From positions 756,964 to 820,963 of the forward strand of contig NZ_WAAU01000008.1 of assembly GCF_008806755.1 (NCBI RefSeq): DNA of 64,000 nucleotides. Reading direction: 5' to 3'. Positions within the stretch are counted from its first letter, which is position 1. Every line of letters starts with the position of its first letter. Source of the stretch: Tenacibaculum aiptasiae. GTDB taxonomy: Bacteria > Bacteroidota > Bacteroidia > Flavobacteriales > Flavobacteriaceae. The position numbers and the translations under genes are program-made. This document shows positions 38,285 to 46,449 of the stretch, in pieces. The notes beneath the pieces are model-generated. The model was not told the origin of the DNA and searched no databases. It saw nothing but the letters and a program-made list of their open reading frames with translations.

Positions 38285-38320
38285 CAAAAAAAAGCCTGCA
38301 TCTAAATTGACACAGGCTTT
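38285..38320 (-). terminator. attenuator terminator of the proximal ilv leader
   Basis: Minus strand: stem AAAGCCTG / CAGGCTTT, 14-nt loop, then a run of eight T, between leader peptide 2 and ilvE. CTGTGTCAA (38307-38315), overlapping the 5' arm, can pair with TTGATACAG (38340-38348), which contains the leader stop codon: nine pairs with one G-U. That gives competing structures, as attenuation requires. Confidence 0.8.
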
Positions 38321-38344
38321 ATTGTATAGCAATAATTATCTGTA

Positions 38345-38410
38345 TCAACTCGGCGGTGAGCTAATAATGACAATAATTAATACTACTACGATATTTAAGT
38401 TTCTATTCAT
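38345..38410 (-). CDS. ilv leader peptide 2 (proximal), 21 residues
   Basis: Begins MNRNLNIVVVLIIVII and ends SSPPS before TGA. Eleven of 21 residues are Ile (5), Val (4) or Leu (2), in one uninterrupted block. The ORF is followed by an intrinsic terminator and then ilvE, the first gene of the ilv operon. This is the layout of leader-peptide attenuation: ribosome stalling on Ile/Val/Leu codons would prevent the terminator. It resembles leader 1, so the two probably arose by duplication. Confidence 0.82.
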   Translation of the reverse strand: MNRNLNIVVVLIIVIISSPPS

Positions 38411-38424
38411 ATCTTTTGTTAACT

Positions 38425-38458
38425 AAAAAAGGCTTCCTAAATTTAGGAAGCCTTTTTC
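38425..38458 (-). terminator. attenuator terminator of the distal ilv leader
   Basis: Perfect 32-bp palindrome (AAAAAGGCTTCCTAAA and its complement, 38426-38457) with T-runs on both strands, between leader peptides 1 and 2. It is too far from any other gene to be an end-of-operon terminator in the minus direction. No strong antiterminator pairing was found by eye. Confidence 0.85.
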
Positions 38459-38490
38459 TTATACTACATTATAATTTAAACACATCCCTT

Positions 38491-38553
38491 CTATCCTTGT
38501 GAAATAATCACAATGACAATAATAGAAATGATATTTAAAATCTGTTTATTCAT
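38491..38553 (-). CDS. ilv leader peptide 1 (distal), 20 residues
   Basis: Begins MNKQILNIISIIVIVIIS and ends with QG before TAG. It holds eight Ile, two Val and one Leu. An internal stem TTGTGA/TCACAA overlaps its last Ile codons and could act as a pause hairpin. A -7-like box (AATATTTG) lies 13 bp before the ATG. A terminator and a second, similar leader follow, giving two attenuators in series before ilvE. Confidence 0.82.
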   Translation of the reverse strand: MNKQILNIISIIVIVIISQG

Positions 38554-38566
38554 TCGTTCTATGTCA

Positions 38567-38574
38567 CAAATATT
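38567..38574 (-). promoter_or_regulatory. -7-like element of the ilv leader transcript
   Basis: AATATTTG on the minus strand, a 7-of-8 type match to TAnnTTTG, 13 bp upstream of leader peptide 1. Confidence 0.45.
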
Positions 38575-38629
38575 TAGAATATTTTTTTAATTATCCTAAT
38601 TTATTTCAAAAAAAATAAAAATTATTTTA

Positions 38630-38637
38630 TATGTTTG
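38630..38637 (+). promoter_or_regulatory. -7 promoter element of the arg leader
   Basis: TATGTTTG matches TAnnTTTG exactly and ends 4 bp before the ATG of the arginine leader peptide, predicting a leaderless start. Confidence 0.6.
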
Positions 38638-38641
38638 CGGC

Positions 38642-38710
38642 ATGAATTCTTTAAAAAATAAAATACGTAGTACTGTTCCCAGTACATTTGTTCGCTTACG
38701 CCGCCGCTAA
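38642..38710 (+). CDS. arg operon leader peptide, 22 residues, ending RLRRR
   Basis: Begins MNSLKNKIRSTV and ends FVRLRRR followed directly by TAA. Four of the last five codons are Arg, all CGC, a codon that is scarce in this AT-rich DNA where the arg genes mostly use AGA and CGT. The ORF sits immediately behind an exact -7 box and upstream of the whole arginine operon. This strongly suggests a ribosome-stalling sensor of arginyl-tRNA. A hairpin GTACTG/CAGTAC lies within it. Confidence 0.78.
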   Translation: MNSLKNKIRSTVPSTFVRLRRR

Positions 38711-38759
38711 AAGCTAACAAACCATACCCTATATACGTAATTTTTATTTTTTATTTCTT

Positions 38760-38823
38760 GTACAATTTCAACTACATATCGGTTTTTCCTATAGCTATTC
38801 TTTCGAATAGTCCAGTTGTTGTA
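38760..38823 (+). other. long stem in the arg leader RNA
   Basis: GTACAA-CAACT near 38760-38773 can pair with AGTTG-TTGTAC at 38813-38823, enclosing a smaller hairpin CTATTC/GAATAG. It lies between the Arg-rich leader and the candidate terminator and may be part of the attenuator fold. Confidence 0.45.
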
Positions 38824-38861
38824 CGCCCTATTTTCCGCCGTCGCCCGTCAGGGTGTTAGTC

Positions 38862-38896
38862 GGTTATTGAACCTAGGTGAGTCCGGTTCTTCTTTT
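38862..38896 (+). terminator. candidate arg attenuator: overlapping terminator and antiterminator
   Basis: GAACC (38869) pairs with GGTTC (38885) followed by a T-rich stretch, giving a weak terminator. The same GAACC can instead close the hairpin GGTT-ATTG-AACC (38862-38873). The two folds exclude each other. Stems are short, so this is tentative. Confidence 0.4.
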
Positions 38897-38942
38897 CAAA
38901 AACAATCCATTTTACAATCATTTTAATTTAAAATCAAGAACA

Positions 38943-39557
38943 ATGAAAATTGTTATTGCTGATAAATCGCATACAAAGTATGCTGATATCATTTGTCGAA
39001 CAATTGATGAGGCTGCTCAAGTTAGAGGTACAGGTATTGCCAAACGTAAACCTGAATACATCATTACTAAACTAGAAAACAACAACGCTGTTATTGCCTT
39101 AGATGGCGATAAGTTTGCTGGCTTTTGCTATATAGAAGCATGGAGCCACGGTAAGTTTGTAGCCAATTCTGGATTAATTGTTCATCCAGATTACAGAGGA
39201 ATTGGACTTGCTAAAAAAATTAAAGCAACTGTTTTTAAACACTCTAGAACTAAGTTTCCAAATGCTAAAATCTTCTCTATTACTACGGGATTGGCTGTGA
39301 TGAAACTAAATAGCGACCTAGGCTACAAACCCGTTACTTTTTCAGAATTAACCAATGACGCTTCCTTCTGGAAAGGTTGTCAGACTTGTAAAAACTACGA
39401 TGTTTTACAGCGAACAAAACAACAAATGTGCTTGTGTACGGGCATGTTATACAATCCAGCAACAACAAATAATAACAAGGTAAAAATCAAAGAAAAGGTG
39501 TTTCAAAGATTAAAGAGAATTAAAGAAAGCATCTATTTAAAAAAAGATAAAAAATGA
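38943..39557 (+). CDS. GNAT-family acyltransferase, probable first enzyme of the arg operon
   Basis: 204 residues from the ATG at 38943 (MKIVIADKSHTKYAD). The acetyl-CoA loop is VHPDYRGIGLAKKIK. Position at the head of the arginine operon suggests it acylates glutamate, replacing ArgA/ArgJ; given the ArgF' residue discussed below it could use succinyl-CoA. The C-terminus carries an unusual cysteine set, CQTC and CLC about 15 residues apart, followed by a basic tail, which may bind zinc. An upstream GTG at 38877 overlaps the attenuator and is unlikely. It overlaps argG by 4 bp. Confidence 0.85.
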   Translation: MKIVIADKSHTKYADIICRTIDEAAQVRGTGIAKRKPEYIITKLENNNAVIALDGDKFAGFCYIEAWSHGKFVANSGLIVHPDYRGIGLAKKIKATVFKHSRTKFPNAKIFSITTGLAVMKLNSDLGYKPVTFSELTNDASFWKGCQTCKNYDVLQRTKQQMCLCTGMLYNPATTNNNKVKIKEKVFQRLKRIKESIYLKKDKK

Positions 39558-40732
39558 AAAAATTAGTCATTGCATATAGTGGAGGATTAGATACTTCTTA
39601 TTGCGCTGTTAGCTTATCTAAAGCTGGATACGAAGTACATGCGGTTAGCATAAACACAGGAGGTTTTACTCAAAAAGAAATCACAACTATTGAAACCAAT
39701 GCCTACAAAATGGGCGTTTCAACTTATCAAAATATTGATGCCATTTCTACCTTTTATGAAAAAGTAGTGAAGTATCTCATTTTTGGAAATGTATTAAAAA
39801 ACAACACCTATCCTTTATCAGTTAGTGCAGAAAGAATAGTTCAAGCAATTGAAATTGCTAATTATGCTAAAAGTATCGAAGCACAATATATTGCACATGG
39901 TAGTACTGGTGCAGGAAACGATCAGGTAAGATTTGATATGATTTTCCAAACAATTGCTCCAGAAATCAAAATTATAACTCCAATTAGGGAACAACAATTA
40001 TCGAGACAGGAAGAAATTCAATATTTAAAAGACAATGGTATTGAACTCTCTTGGGAAAAAGCTAAATACTCAATAAACAAAGGACTTTGGGGAACCAGTG
40101 TTGGTGGCGACGAAACCTTAACATCTCATAAAGCATTACCAGAACAGGCCTATCCTTCTCAATTAGAAAAAACAGGAGAAGAAACAATAAAACTAGGTTT
40201 TAAGAAAGGAGAATTTATAAGCTTAAACTCCATTAACGATACTCCAGAAAACAACATACAAAAACTAAACAAACTTGCGAGTTCTTATGCCATTGGTAGA
40301 GATATTCATGTAGGTGATACCATTGTAGGAATTAAAGGACGTGTTGGTTTTGAAGCTGCGGCTGCTTTGATACTTATTAAAGCACATCACTTGTTAGAAA
40401 AGCACACCTTAACAAAATGGCAGTTACAACATAAGGAATACATGGCTAGTTTTTATGGAATGCATTTACACGAAGGATATTATTTAGATCCTGTAATGAG
40501 AAATATTGAAGCTTTTTTAAGTAGTAGTCAAGAAAAAGTAACAGGCGACGTGTTCGTAACCTTAAAACCTTATCATTTTCAATTAGATGGTATTAGTTCT
40601 AAACATGATTTGATGAACCCAAAGTTTGGTTGTTATGGTGAAGAAAATAATAGCTGGACTTCAGACGAAGCCAAAGGATTTATCAAAATCTTAGGAAATC
40701 AGAATAAAATATATCAACAAGTAAATTCTTAA
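39554..40732 (+). CDS. argG: argininosuccinate synthase
   Basis: 392 residues. ATP loop AYSGGLDTSYC at the N-terminus, HGSTGAGNDQVRFD and GLWGTSVGGDETL. It joins citrulline and aspartate with ATP. ATGA overlap with the GNAT gene shows tight operon packing. Confidence 0.96.
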   Translation: MKKLVIAYSGGLDTSYCAVSLSKAGYEVHAVSINTGGFTQKEITTIETNAYKMGVSTYQNIDAISTFYEKVVKYLIFGNVLKNNTYPLSVSAERIVQAIEIANYAKSIEAQYIAHGSTGAGNDQVRFDMIFQTIAPEIKIITPIREQQLSRQEEIQYLKDNGIELSWEKAKYSINKGLWGTSVGGDETLTSHKALPEQAYPSQLEKTGEETIKLGFKKGEFISLNSINDTPENNIQKLNKLASSYAIGRDIHVGDTIVGIKGRVGFEAAAALILIKAHHLLEKHTLTKWQLQHKEYMASFYGMHLHEGYYLDPVMRNIEAFLSSSQEKVTGDVFVTLKPYHFQLDGISSKHDLMNPKFGCYGEENNSWTSDEAKGFIKILGNQNKIYQQVNS

Positions 40733-40736
40733 CAAC

Positions 40737-41714
40737 ATGATACAAGTAGGAATTATAGGAGGTGCAGGTTATACCGCAGGTGAACTAATTAGATTATTAC
40801 TACAACATCCAAAGGCTACATTGAACTTTGTATACAGTACATCCAATGCAGGAAATAAAATTAGTGTCGTTCATCAAGATTTGGAAGGTTCTTTAACTAT
40901 GGAATTTACAGACACCATCAATCCAAAAGTAGATGTGTTGTTTTTATGCTTGGGACACGGAAATTCTAAGAAGTTTTTAGACAGTCATCTCTTTTCTAAC
41001 AAGACTAAAATCATTGATTTAGGAAATGATTTCAGGTTAGCTAAAGACAAAGTTTTTCAAGAGAGAGAATTTGTTTACGGTTTACCAGAATTACAAAAAG
41101 AAAACATTCAAAAGGCCAAAAACATTGCAAACCCAGGCTGCTTTGCCACAGCAATTCAACTCGCTTTATTACCATTAGCTAAATCAGGATTACTTAGTAA
41201 AGATGTACATATCAATGCAGTAACAGGAGCTACAGGAGCTGGAACTTCTTTATCTCCAACTACTCATTTTACTTGGAGAGATAATAACTTTTCTTATTAC
41301 AAACCTTTTACGCATCAGCATTTAGGAGAAATTACTGAGTCAATCAAAATCTTACAAACTAATTTTGATAATGAACTCGTATTCATGCCTAACAGAGGTG
41401 ACTTTTCAAGAGGAATTTTCGCCACAGCTTACACCTATTTTGAAGGAAGTTTGGAAGATGCAAAAGCTATGTATCAGGAATATTACAAAGAAGCTCCATT
41501 CACTTTTGTTTCAGAGAATCAAATACACTTAAAACAAGTAGTAAACACCAATAAATGTTTGATTCACTTACACAAACACAACAACAAACTTTTGATTACA
41601 AGTATTATTGACAATCTATTAAAAGGAGCTTCAGGACAAGCCATTCAAAACATGAATTTACTATTTGGTTTTGAGGAATCTGAAGGATTACAACTAAAAG
41701 CAAACTTCTTTTAA
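40737..41714 (+). CDS. argC: N-acyl-gamma-glutamyl-phosphate reductase
   Basis: 325 residues. NAD-binding GIIGGAGYTAGELIRLL, catalytic cysteine in NPGCFATAIQLAL, and GATGAGTSLSPTTHF. It reduces N-acylglutamyl phosphate to the semialdehyde, third step of ornithine synthesis. 4 bp after argG. Confidence 0.95.
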   Translation: MIQVGIIGGAGYTAGELIRLLLQHPKATLNFVYSTSNAGNKISVVHQDLEGSLTMEFTDTINPKVDVLFLCLGHGNSKKFLDSHLFSNKTKIIDLGNDFRLAKDKVFQEREFVYGLPELQKENIQKAKNIANPGCFATAIQLALLPLAKSGLLSKDVHINAVTGATGAGTSLSPTTHFTWRDNNFSYYKPFTHQHLGEITESIKILQTNFDNELVFMPNRGDFSRGIFATAYTYFEGSLEDAKAMYQEYYKEAPFTFVSENQIHLKQVVNTNKCLIHLHKHNNKLLITSIIDNLLKGASGQAIQNMNLLFGFEESEGLQLKANFF

Positions 41715-41731
41715 TAACAAAACACAAACAC

Positions 41732-42532
41732 ATGAAAATAGCAATTATAGGTACAGGAAACTTAGGTAAATCTATTGCAAAAGGACTTATTAATACAAAA
41801 GCAATTAGTAGTTTATACTTAACCAAAAGAAACATAGCGGCTCTTAAAGAGTTTGAGGCTATTGACAATGTCTTCTTAACAAGTAACAACACAGAAGCAG
41901 TTCAAAATTCAGACATTATTCTTTTAGCTGTACAACCAGCACATTTAACCAAGATATTAGCAGAAATAAAACCAGAATTAAAATCACATCATCTGGTTAT
42001 TTCTACCATTACAGGTTTTTCAATTGCTAAGATTGAAGAAATCATAGGAGTTGAAAACAGTATCATCAGAGCTATGCCGAATACAGCTATAGCCGTAGGA
42101 AAATCGATGACTTGTTTATGTGGAAATTCTAAAGGATTAGAAAAAATAAGTACTGCGGAGACTATTTTTAACAAACTAGGAACTTCTATCATCATACCAG
42201 AATCGCAAATGCAAGCAGCTACGGTAGTTTGTGCTAGTGGTATTGCTTTTTGGATGCGAATGATTAGAGCTACTACTCAAGCTGCTATTCAACTTGGTTT
42301 TGATGCTTATGAAGCACAGGAACTAGCTATGCATACCTGCGAAGGAGCTTCTAGCTTACTAATTACCAATGGCAATCATCCAGAGCAAGAAATAGACAAA
42401 GTAACTACTCCTAAAGGCTGTACTATTGAGGGACTGAATGAAATGGAGCACCAAGGATTAAGTTCATCACTTATCCAAGGAATGGTGGCATCCTACCAAA
42501 AAATTAACACTATAAAATCGGAACAATTATGA
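41732..42532 (+). CDS. proC: pyrroline-5-carboxylate reductase
   Basis: 266 residues. NADP-binding IIGTGNLGKSIAKGL, RAMPNTAIAVGKSMTCLCG and the TPKGCTIEGLNEME signature. It makes proline from pyrroline-5-carboxylate. A proline enzyme inside an arginine operon links the two routes from glutamate semialdehyde; this placement is common in flavobacteria. It overlaps argD by 4 bp. Confidence 0.94.
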   Translation: MKIAIIGTGNLGKSIAKGLINTKAISSLYLTKRNIAALKEFEAIDNVFLTSNNTEAVQNSDIILLAVQPAHLTKILAEIKPELKSHHLVISTITGFSIAKIEEIIGVENSIIRAMPNTAIAVGKSMTCLCGNSKGLEKISTAETIFNKLGTSIIIPESQMQAATVVCASGIAFWMRMIRATTQAAIQLGFDAYEAQELAMHTCEGASSLLITNGNHPEQEIDKVTTPKGCTIEGLNEMEHQGLSSSLIQGMVASYQKINTIKSEQL

Positions 42533-43665
42533 GTTTATTTAATGTATATCCTTTGTTTGACATTACCCCAGTAAAGGCAGCAGATGTTTTTGTATACGAT
42601 AAAAACGGTACCGAATATTTAGACTTATACGGAGGGCATGCTGTTATTTCTATTGGGCACTCCCATCCTACTTATGTACAAAACATTAGAAAACAATTAA
42701 GCGATTTAGGGTTCTATAGCAATTCTATTCAGAATCCATTGCAAGAGGCTTTGGCTAAGAAATTAACACAACAAGCTAATTGTAAGGATTACCAATTGTT
42801 TTTATGTAATTCGGGAGCCGAAGCCAATGAAAATGCCTTAAAGCTAGCTTCCTTTCATACGGGTAAAAAGAAAGTTCTTTCTTTCTCAAACTCTTTTCAC
42901 GGAAGAACCTCAGCTGCTGTTGCTGCTACTGATAACACTAAGATTATTGCACCTATCAATGCACAGCAAGAAGTTGAATTCTGCCAATTGGGCGATTTAA
43001 CAGCCGTAGAAAAAGCATTGCAAAAAGGCGATGTATGCGCTGTTATTATTGAATATATTCAAGGAGTTGGTGGTTTAGACGAGAGCTCTACAAGGTTTTA
43101 CCAAGGTTTGGCTGACTTATGTAAAAAGTACCAAACAGTATTGATTGCAGATGAAGTGCAATCGGGTTTTGGAAGAACTGGTGATTTCTTTGCTTTTCAA
43201 GAACATGGAATTCAACCCGATATTATTTCTATGGCAAAAGGTATGGGAAATGGATTTCCTATAGGAGGTATCTTAATTCACCCAAGTATTAAAGCATCTT
43301 ATGGTTTGTTGGGAACTACTTTTGGTGGTAATCATTTAGCCTGTGCAGCTTCGTTAAGTGTTTTAACTGTTTTAGAGCAAGAACAATTATTAGACAATGC
43401 CAAGCATATTTCAGCCTACTTTCAACAAAAAGCAGCAACAATTCCTCAAATAAAAAAGCTAAAAGGAAGAGGCTTAATGTTAGGACTCGAATTCGATTTT
43501 CCGATAGCAGACTTACGAAAGAATCTCATCTTTAAGCAACACATATTTACAGGAAGTGCCAAGAATCCGAATTTATTAAGAATCCTTCCACCATTAACCT
43601 TGAAAGAACCACAGGTCGATTTCTTTTTTGAAGGACTGTTAACCGAGTTAAACAAACAATCATGA
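42529..43665 (+). CDS. argD: acylornithine aminotransferase (acetyl- or succinylornithine)
   Basis: 378 residues, class III PLP enzyme: NSGAEANENALKLAS, SFHGRTSAAVAATDN, LIADEVQSGFGRTGDFF and PLP lysine in SMAKGMGNGFPIG. Its operon place between argC and argF' makes it the aminotransferase that produces N-acylornithine. It overlaps both neighbours by 4 bp. Confidence 0.94.
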   Translation: MSLFNVYPLFDITPVKAADVFVYDKNGTEYLDLYGGHAVISIGHSHPTYVQNIRKQLSDLGFYSNSIQNPLQEALAKKLTQQANCKDYQLFLCNSGAEANENALKLASFHTGKKKVLSFSNSFHGRTSAAVAATDNTKIIAPINAQQEVEFCQLGDLTAVEKALQKGDVCAVIIEYIQGVGGLDESSTRFYQGLADLCKKYQTVLIADEVQSGFGRTGDFFAFQEHGIQPDIISMAKGMGNGFPIGGILIHPSIKASYGLLGTTFGGNHLACAASLSVLTVLEQEQLLDNAKHISAYFQQKAATIPQIKKLKGRGLMLGLEFDFPIADLRKNLIFKQHIFTGSAKNPNLLRILPPLTLKEPQVDFFFEGLLTELNKQS

Positions 43666-44603
43666 AAAAATACACCAACATAAAAGACCTTGAAAGTATT
43701 CCAAATACCATTCAAGAAGCCATCGCTTTAAAGAAAAACCCGTATCAATATGCAAGCATTGGAAAGCATAAAACCTTGGTCATGCTATTTTTTAATGCAA
43801 GTTTAAGAACGCGATTAAGTACCGAAAAAGCAGCCAAGAACTTAGGGATGGATGTAATGGTATTAAATATAAACGATTCTTGGAAACTTGAGTTTGAAGA
43901 CGGAACTATGATGAATTTCAATACTGCTGAACATATTAAAGAAGCTGCACAAGTAGTTTCTCAATATGCTGATGTTATTGCAGTAAGAGCTTTTCCTTCA
44001 TTAAAAGATAAAGCAAAAGACAGTAGCGATTTAGTCTTGAATAGTTTTGTAAAATATACCACTGTTCCTGTCATTAATATGGAAAGTGCGGTTGCACATC
44101 CACTACAGGCCTTGGCTGATGCCATTACTATTGAAGAGTTGAAAACCATACACAAACCAAAAGTAGTATTGTCTTGGGCACCCCACCCCAAAGCATTGCC
44201 TCATTCAGTTGCCAATTCTTTTGTAAAAATGATGTCGGAAATAGACATTGATTTTTCCATCACACATCCTGAAGGTTATGAATTGGACACTCAAATAACT
44301 AAAGGTATTCCCATTGAATACAATCAACAGAAAGCCCTACAAGATGCTGATTTTGTTTATGTAAAGAACTGGAGTAGTTATTCAGAATACGGAAAAATAC
44401 TTTCGGAAGATTCCAATTGGATGCTTAACAAAGAAACTTTAGGCAAAGCCAAATTTATGCACTGCTTGCCCGTAAGAAGAAATGTAGTTGTAGAAGATGC
44501 TGTGTTAGATAGTGATGCTTCTGTGGTTATACAACAAGCCAATAACAGAACCTATGCAGCTCAGATAGTATTGAAGAAAATTATAGAAAACCTATCCTCA
44601 TGA
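43662..44603 (+). CDS. argF': N-acylornithine carbamoyltransferase, predicted succinylornithine type
   Basis: 313 residues. Carbamoyl-phosphate loop FFNASLRTRLS, INMESAVAHPLQALADA and HCLPVRRNVVV as in the acetyl/succinyl-ornithine group rather than ordinary ArgF. In acetylornithine enzymes the residue before EHI in this loop is Glu (Glu92 in Xanthomonas); here it is Ala89 (FNTAEHI). Known substitutions at that place switch the enzyme to succinylornithine, so the pathway probably runs through succinylated intermediates. Overlaps argB by 4 bp. Confidence 0.9.
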   Translation: MKKYTNIKDLESIPNTIQEAIALKKNPYQYASIGKHKTLVMLFFNASLRTRLSTEKAAKNLGMDVMVLNINDSWKLEFEDGTMMNFNTAEHIKEAAQVVSQYADVIAVRAFPSLKDKAKDSSDLVLNSFVKYTTVPVINMESAVAHPLQALADAITIEELKTIHKPKVVLSWAPHPKALPHSVANSFVKMMSEIDIDFSITHPEGYELDTQITKGIPIEYNQQKALQDADFVYVKNWSSYSEYGKILSEDSNWMLNKETLGKAKFMHCLPVRRNVVVEDAVLDSDASVVIQQANNRTYAAQIVLKKIIENLSS

Positions 44604-45379
44604 AAACACTTAAAATAATAAAAATAGGCGGCAATATTATTGACGACCCAAAAGCCTTGGACGACTTTTTGTATCACTTTTCAACTATAGAAGGTCCGAA
44701 AATACTGGTACATGGAGGTGGTAAACTAGCAACCAAGCTTGCCGAACAAATGAATATTAAGGTACAAATGACTGATGGGAGAAGAATTACCGATCCCCAA
44801 ACCTTAGACCTAATTACCATGGTATATGCAGGAAAAATCAATAAGAACATAGTTACAACACTCCAAAAGAATGCTTGCAATGCTCTTGGTTTTACGGGAG
44901 CAGATGGAAATACGATTCTTTCAGTAAAAAGACCTGTAAAAGATATTGATTATGGTTTTGTGGGCGATGTGGTTAAAGTAAACACCACTGTTTTAGAAAG
45001 CTTATTAGCCCAACATATTACGCCTGTTTTTTGTGCCATTACACATTCTACAGAAGGACAATTGTTAAATACCAATGCCGATACCATAGCTGCTGAGCTA
45101 GCTATAGGGTTTGCACAACAGTATCAAACGGAACTCTATTACTGTTTTGAAAAAAACGGGGTATTAATCAATGTAGAAAATGACGATTCTGTGATAGAAC
45201 ATCTTACTAAAGAAACTTACCAAGACCTACTATCACAGCAAATTATAGTCAATGGGATGTTACCTAAACTAAACAATTGTTTCTATGCTATAGACCATCA
45301 AGTACATAAAGTATGTCTTGGAAAACCAGCCATGCTATACAAACAAAATTCTAAATTTACTACCATACAAGCTTCATGA
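44600..45379 (+). CDS. argB: N-acylglutamate kinase
   Basis: 259 residues, amino-acid kinase fold: KIIKIGGNIID, LVHGGGKLATKLAEQM, GRRITDPQTLDLITMVYAGKIN and a C-terminal lysine region VNGMLPKLNN. It phosphorylates N-acylglutamate, second step to ornithine. It overlaps argE by 4 bp. Confidence 0.94.
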   Translation: MKTLKIIKIGGNIIDDPKALDDFLYHFSTIEGPKILVHGGGKLATKLAEQMNIKVQMTDGRRITDPQTLDLITMVYAGKINKNIVTTLQKNACNALGFTGADGNTILSVKRPVKDIDYGFVGDVVKVNTTVLESLLAQHITPVFCAITHSTEGQLLNTNADTIAAELAIGFAQQYQTELYYCFEKNGVLINVENDDSVIEHLTKETYQDLLSQQIIVNGMLPKLNNCFYAIDHQVHKVCLGKPAMLYKQNSKFTTIQAS

Positions 45380-46449
45380 AAACACTAGATATATTAACCA
45401 CTGAAGCCATTGAGCTATTAAAAAAGCTTATTGAAACACCTTCTTTTTCTTCTGAAGAAGATGCTACTGCTGCCTTGCTTGAAAATTGGTTTGTTAACCA
45501 TCACATACCATTTCAAAGAAACCAACACAATGTTTGGGCAGTAAACCAGCATTTCGATTCACAAAAGCCTAGCTTATTACTCAACTCTCATCACGATACG
45601 GTAAAACCTAATAAAGGCTATACCAAAAACCCGTTTGAAGCACAGGTTGAAGACGGCAAACTATACGGTTTAGGAAGCAACGATGCTGGTGGATGCTTGG
45701 TTTCTTTATTGGCTACTTTCACACATTTTTACGCACAGGAAAACTTAGCTTATAACTTGGTATTTGTAGGTTCAGCTGAAGAAGAAAGCAGCGGAGCTAA
45801 CGGATTAAACAGTATGTTATCTAGTATTCCGGAAATCGCTGTAGCCATTGTTGGCGAACCTACGCAAATGCAATTGGCCATTGCCGAAAAAGGTTTGGTA
45901 GTTTTTGATGCCGTAGTTAAAGGAACTCCGAGTCATGCTGCTCATCCTAACACTAACAATGCTATTTATAATTGTATAGATGTGTTACAATGGTTTAAAG
46001 ACTATACGTTTGAAAAAACTTCTGAGGTCTTAGGCCCTGTAAAAATGACGGTAACTCAAATCAATGCAGGGAAACAACACAATGCTGTACCTGCCGAAGT
46101 TTCCTTAGTGGTTGATGTTCGTGTAAACGACCAATACACCAATCAGGAAATTGTCGATTTACTTCAAAAAGAAGCACCTTGCCATAGTATTGTTCCTCGT
46201 AGTACGCATTTAAATTCTTCTTCCATTCCTATACATCACGATTTGGTTCAAGCTGGAATTTCCTTAGGTCGAACTACTTATGGTTCTCCTACGCTTTCTG
46301 ATCAGTCTGTATTGAGTTGTCCTTCTTTAAAACTAGGACCTGGAGATAGTAAGCGTTCGCATACCGCTGATGAATTTATTTATCTCCATGAAATTGAAGA
46401 AGGGATTGAGTTGTATGTGGAGATGCTTGATATAGTATTGAGGTGTTAG
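45376..46449 (+). CDS. argE: M20-family deacylase (acylornithine/acylcitrulline hydrolase)
   Basis: 357 residues. Two-zinc ligands in LLNSHHDTVKP, GLGSNDAGGC, GSAEEESSGANG and the terminal RSHTADEF. In the ArgF' pathway the deacylation step follows carbamoylation, so the likely substrate is N-succinyl- or N-acetylcitrulline. Last of the tightly overlapping genes; argH follows after a 257-bp repeat-filled gap. Confidence 0.92.
   Translation: MKTLDILTTEAIELLKKLIETPSFSSEEDATAALLENWFVNHHIPFQRNQHNVWAVNQHFDSQKPSLLLNSHHDTVKPNKGYTKNPFEAQVEDGKLYGLGSNDAGGCLVSLLATFTHFYAQENLAYNLVFVGSAEEESSGANGLNSMLSSIPEIAVAIVGEPTQMQLAIAEKGLVVFDAVVKGTPSHAAHPNTNNAIYNCIDVLQWFKDYTFEKTSEVLGPVKMTVTQINAGKQHNAVPAEVSLVVDVRVNDQYTNQEIVDLLQKEAPCHSIVPRSTHLNSSSIPIHHDLVQAGISLGRTTYGSPTLSDQSVLSCPSLKLGPGDSKRSHTADEFIYLHEIEEGIELYVEMLDIVLRC

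Noticed and set aside
38877..38942. N-terminal extension of the GNAT gene from GTG at 38877
   Set aside because: It would lie within the candidate attenuator hairpin, adds residues that do not fit a GNAT start, and the ATG at 38943 gives a natural N-terminus.
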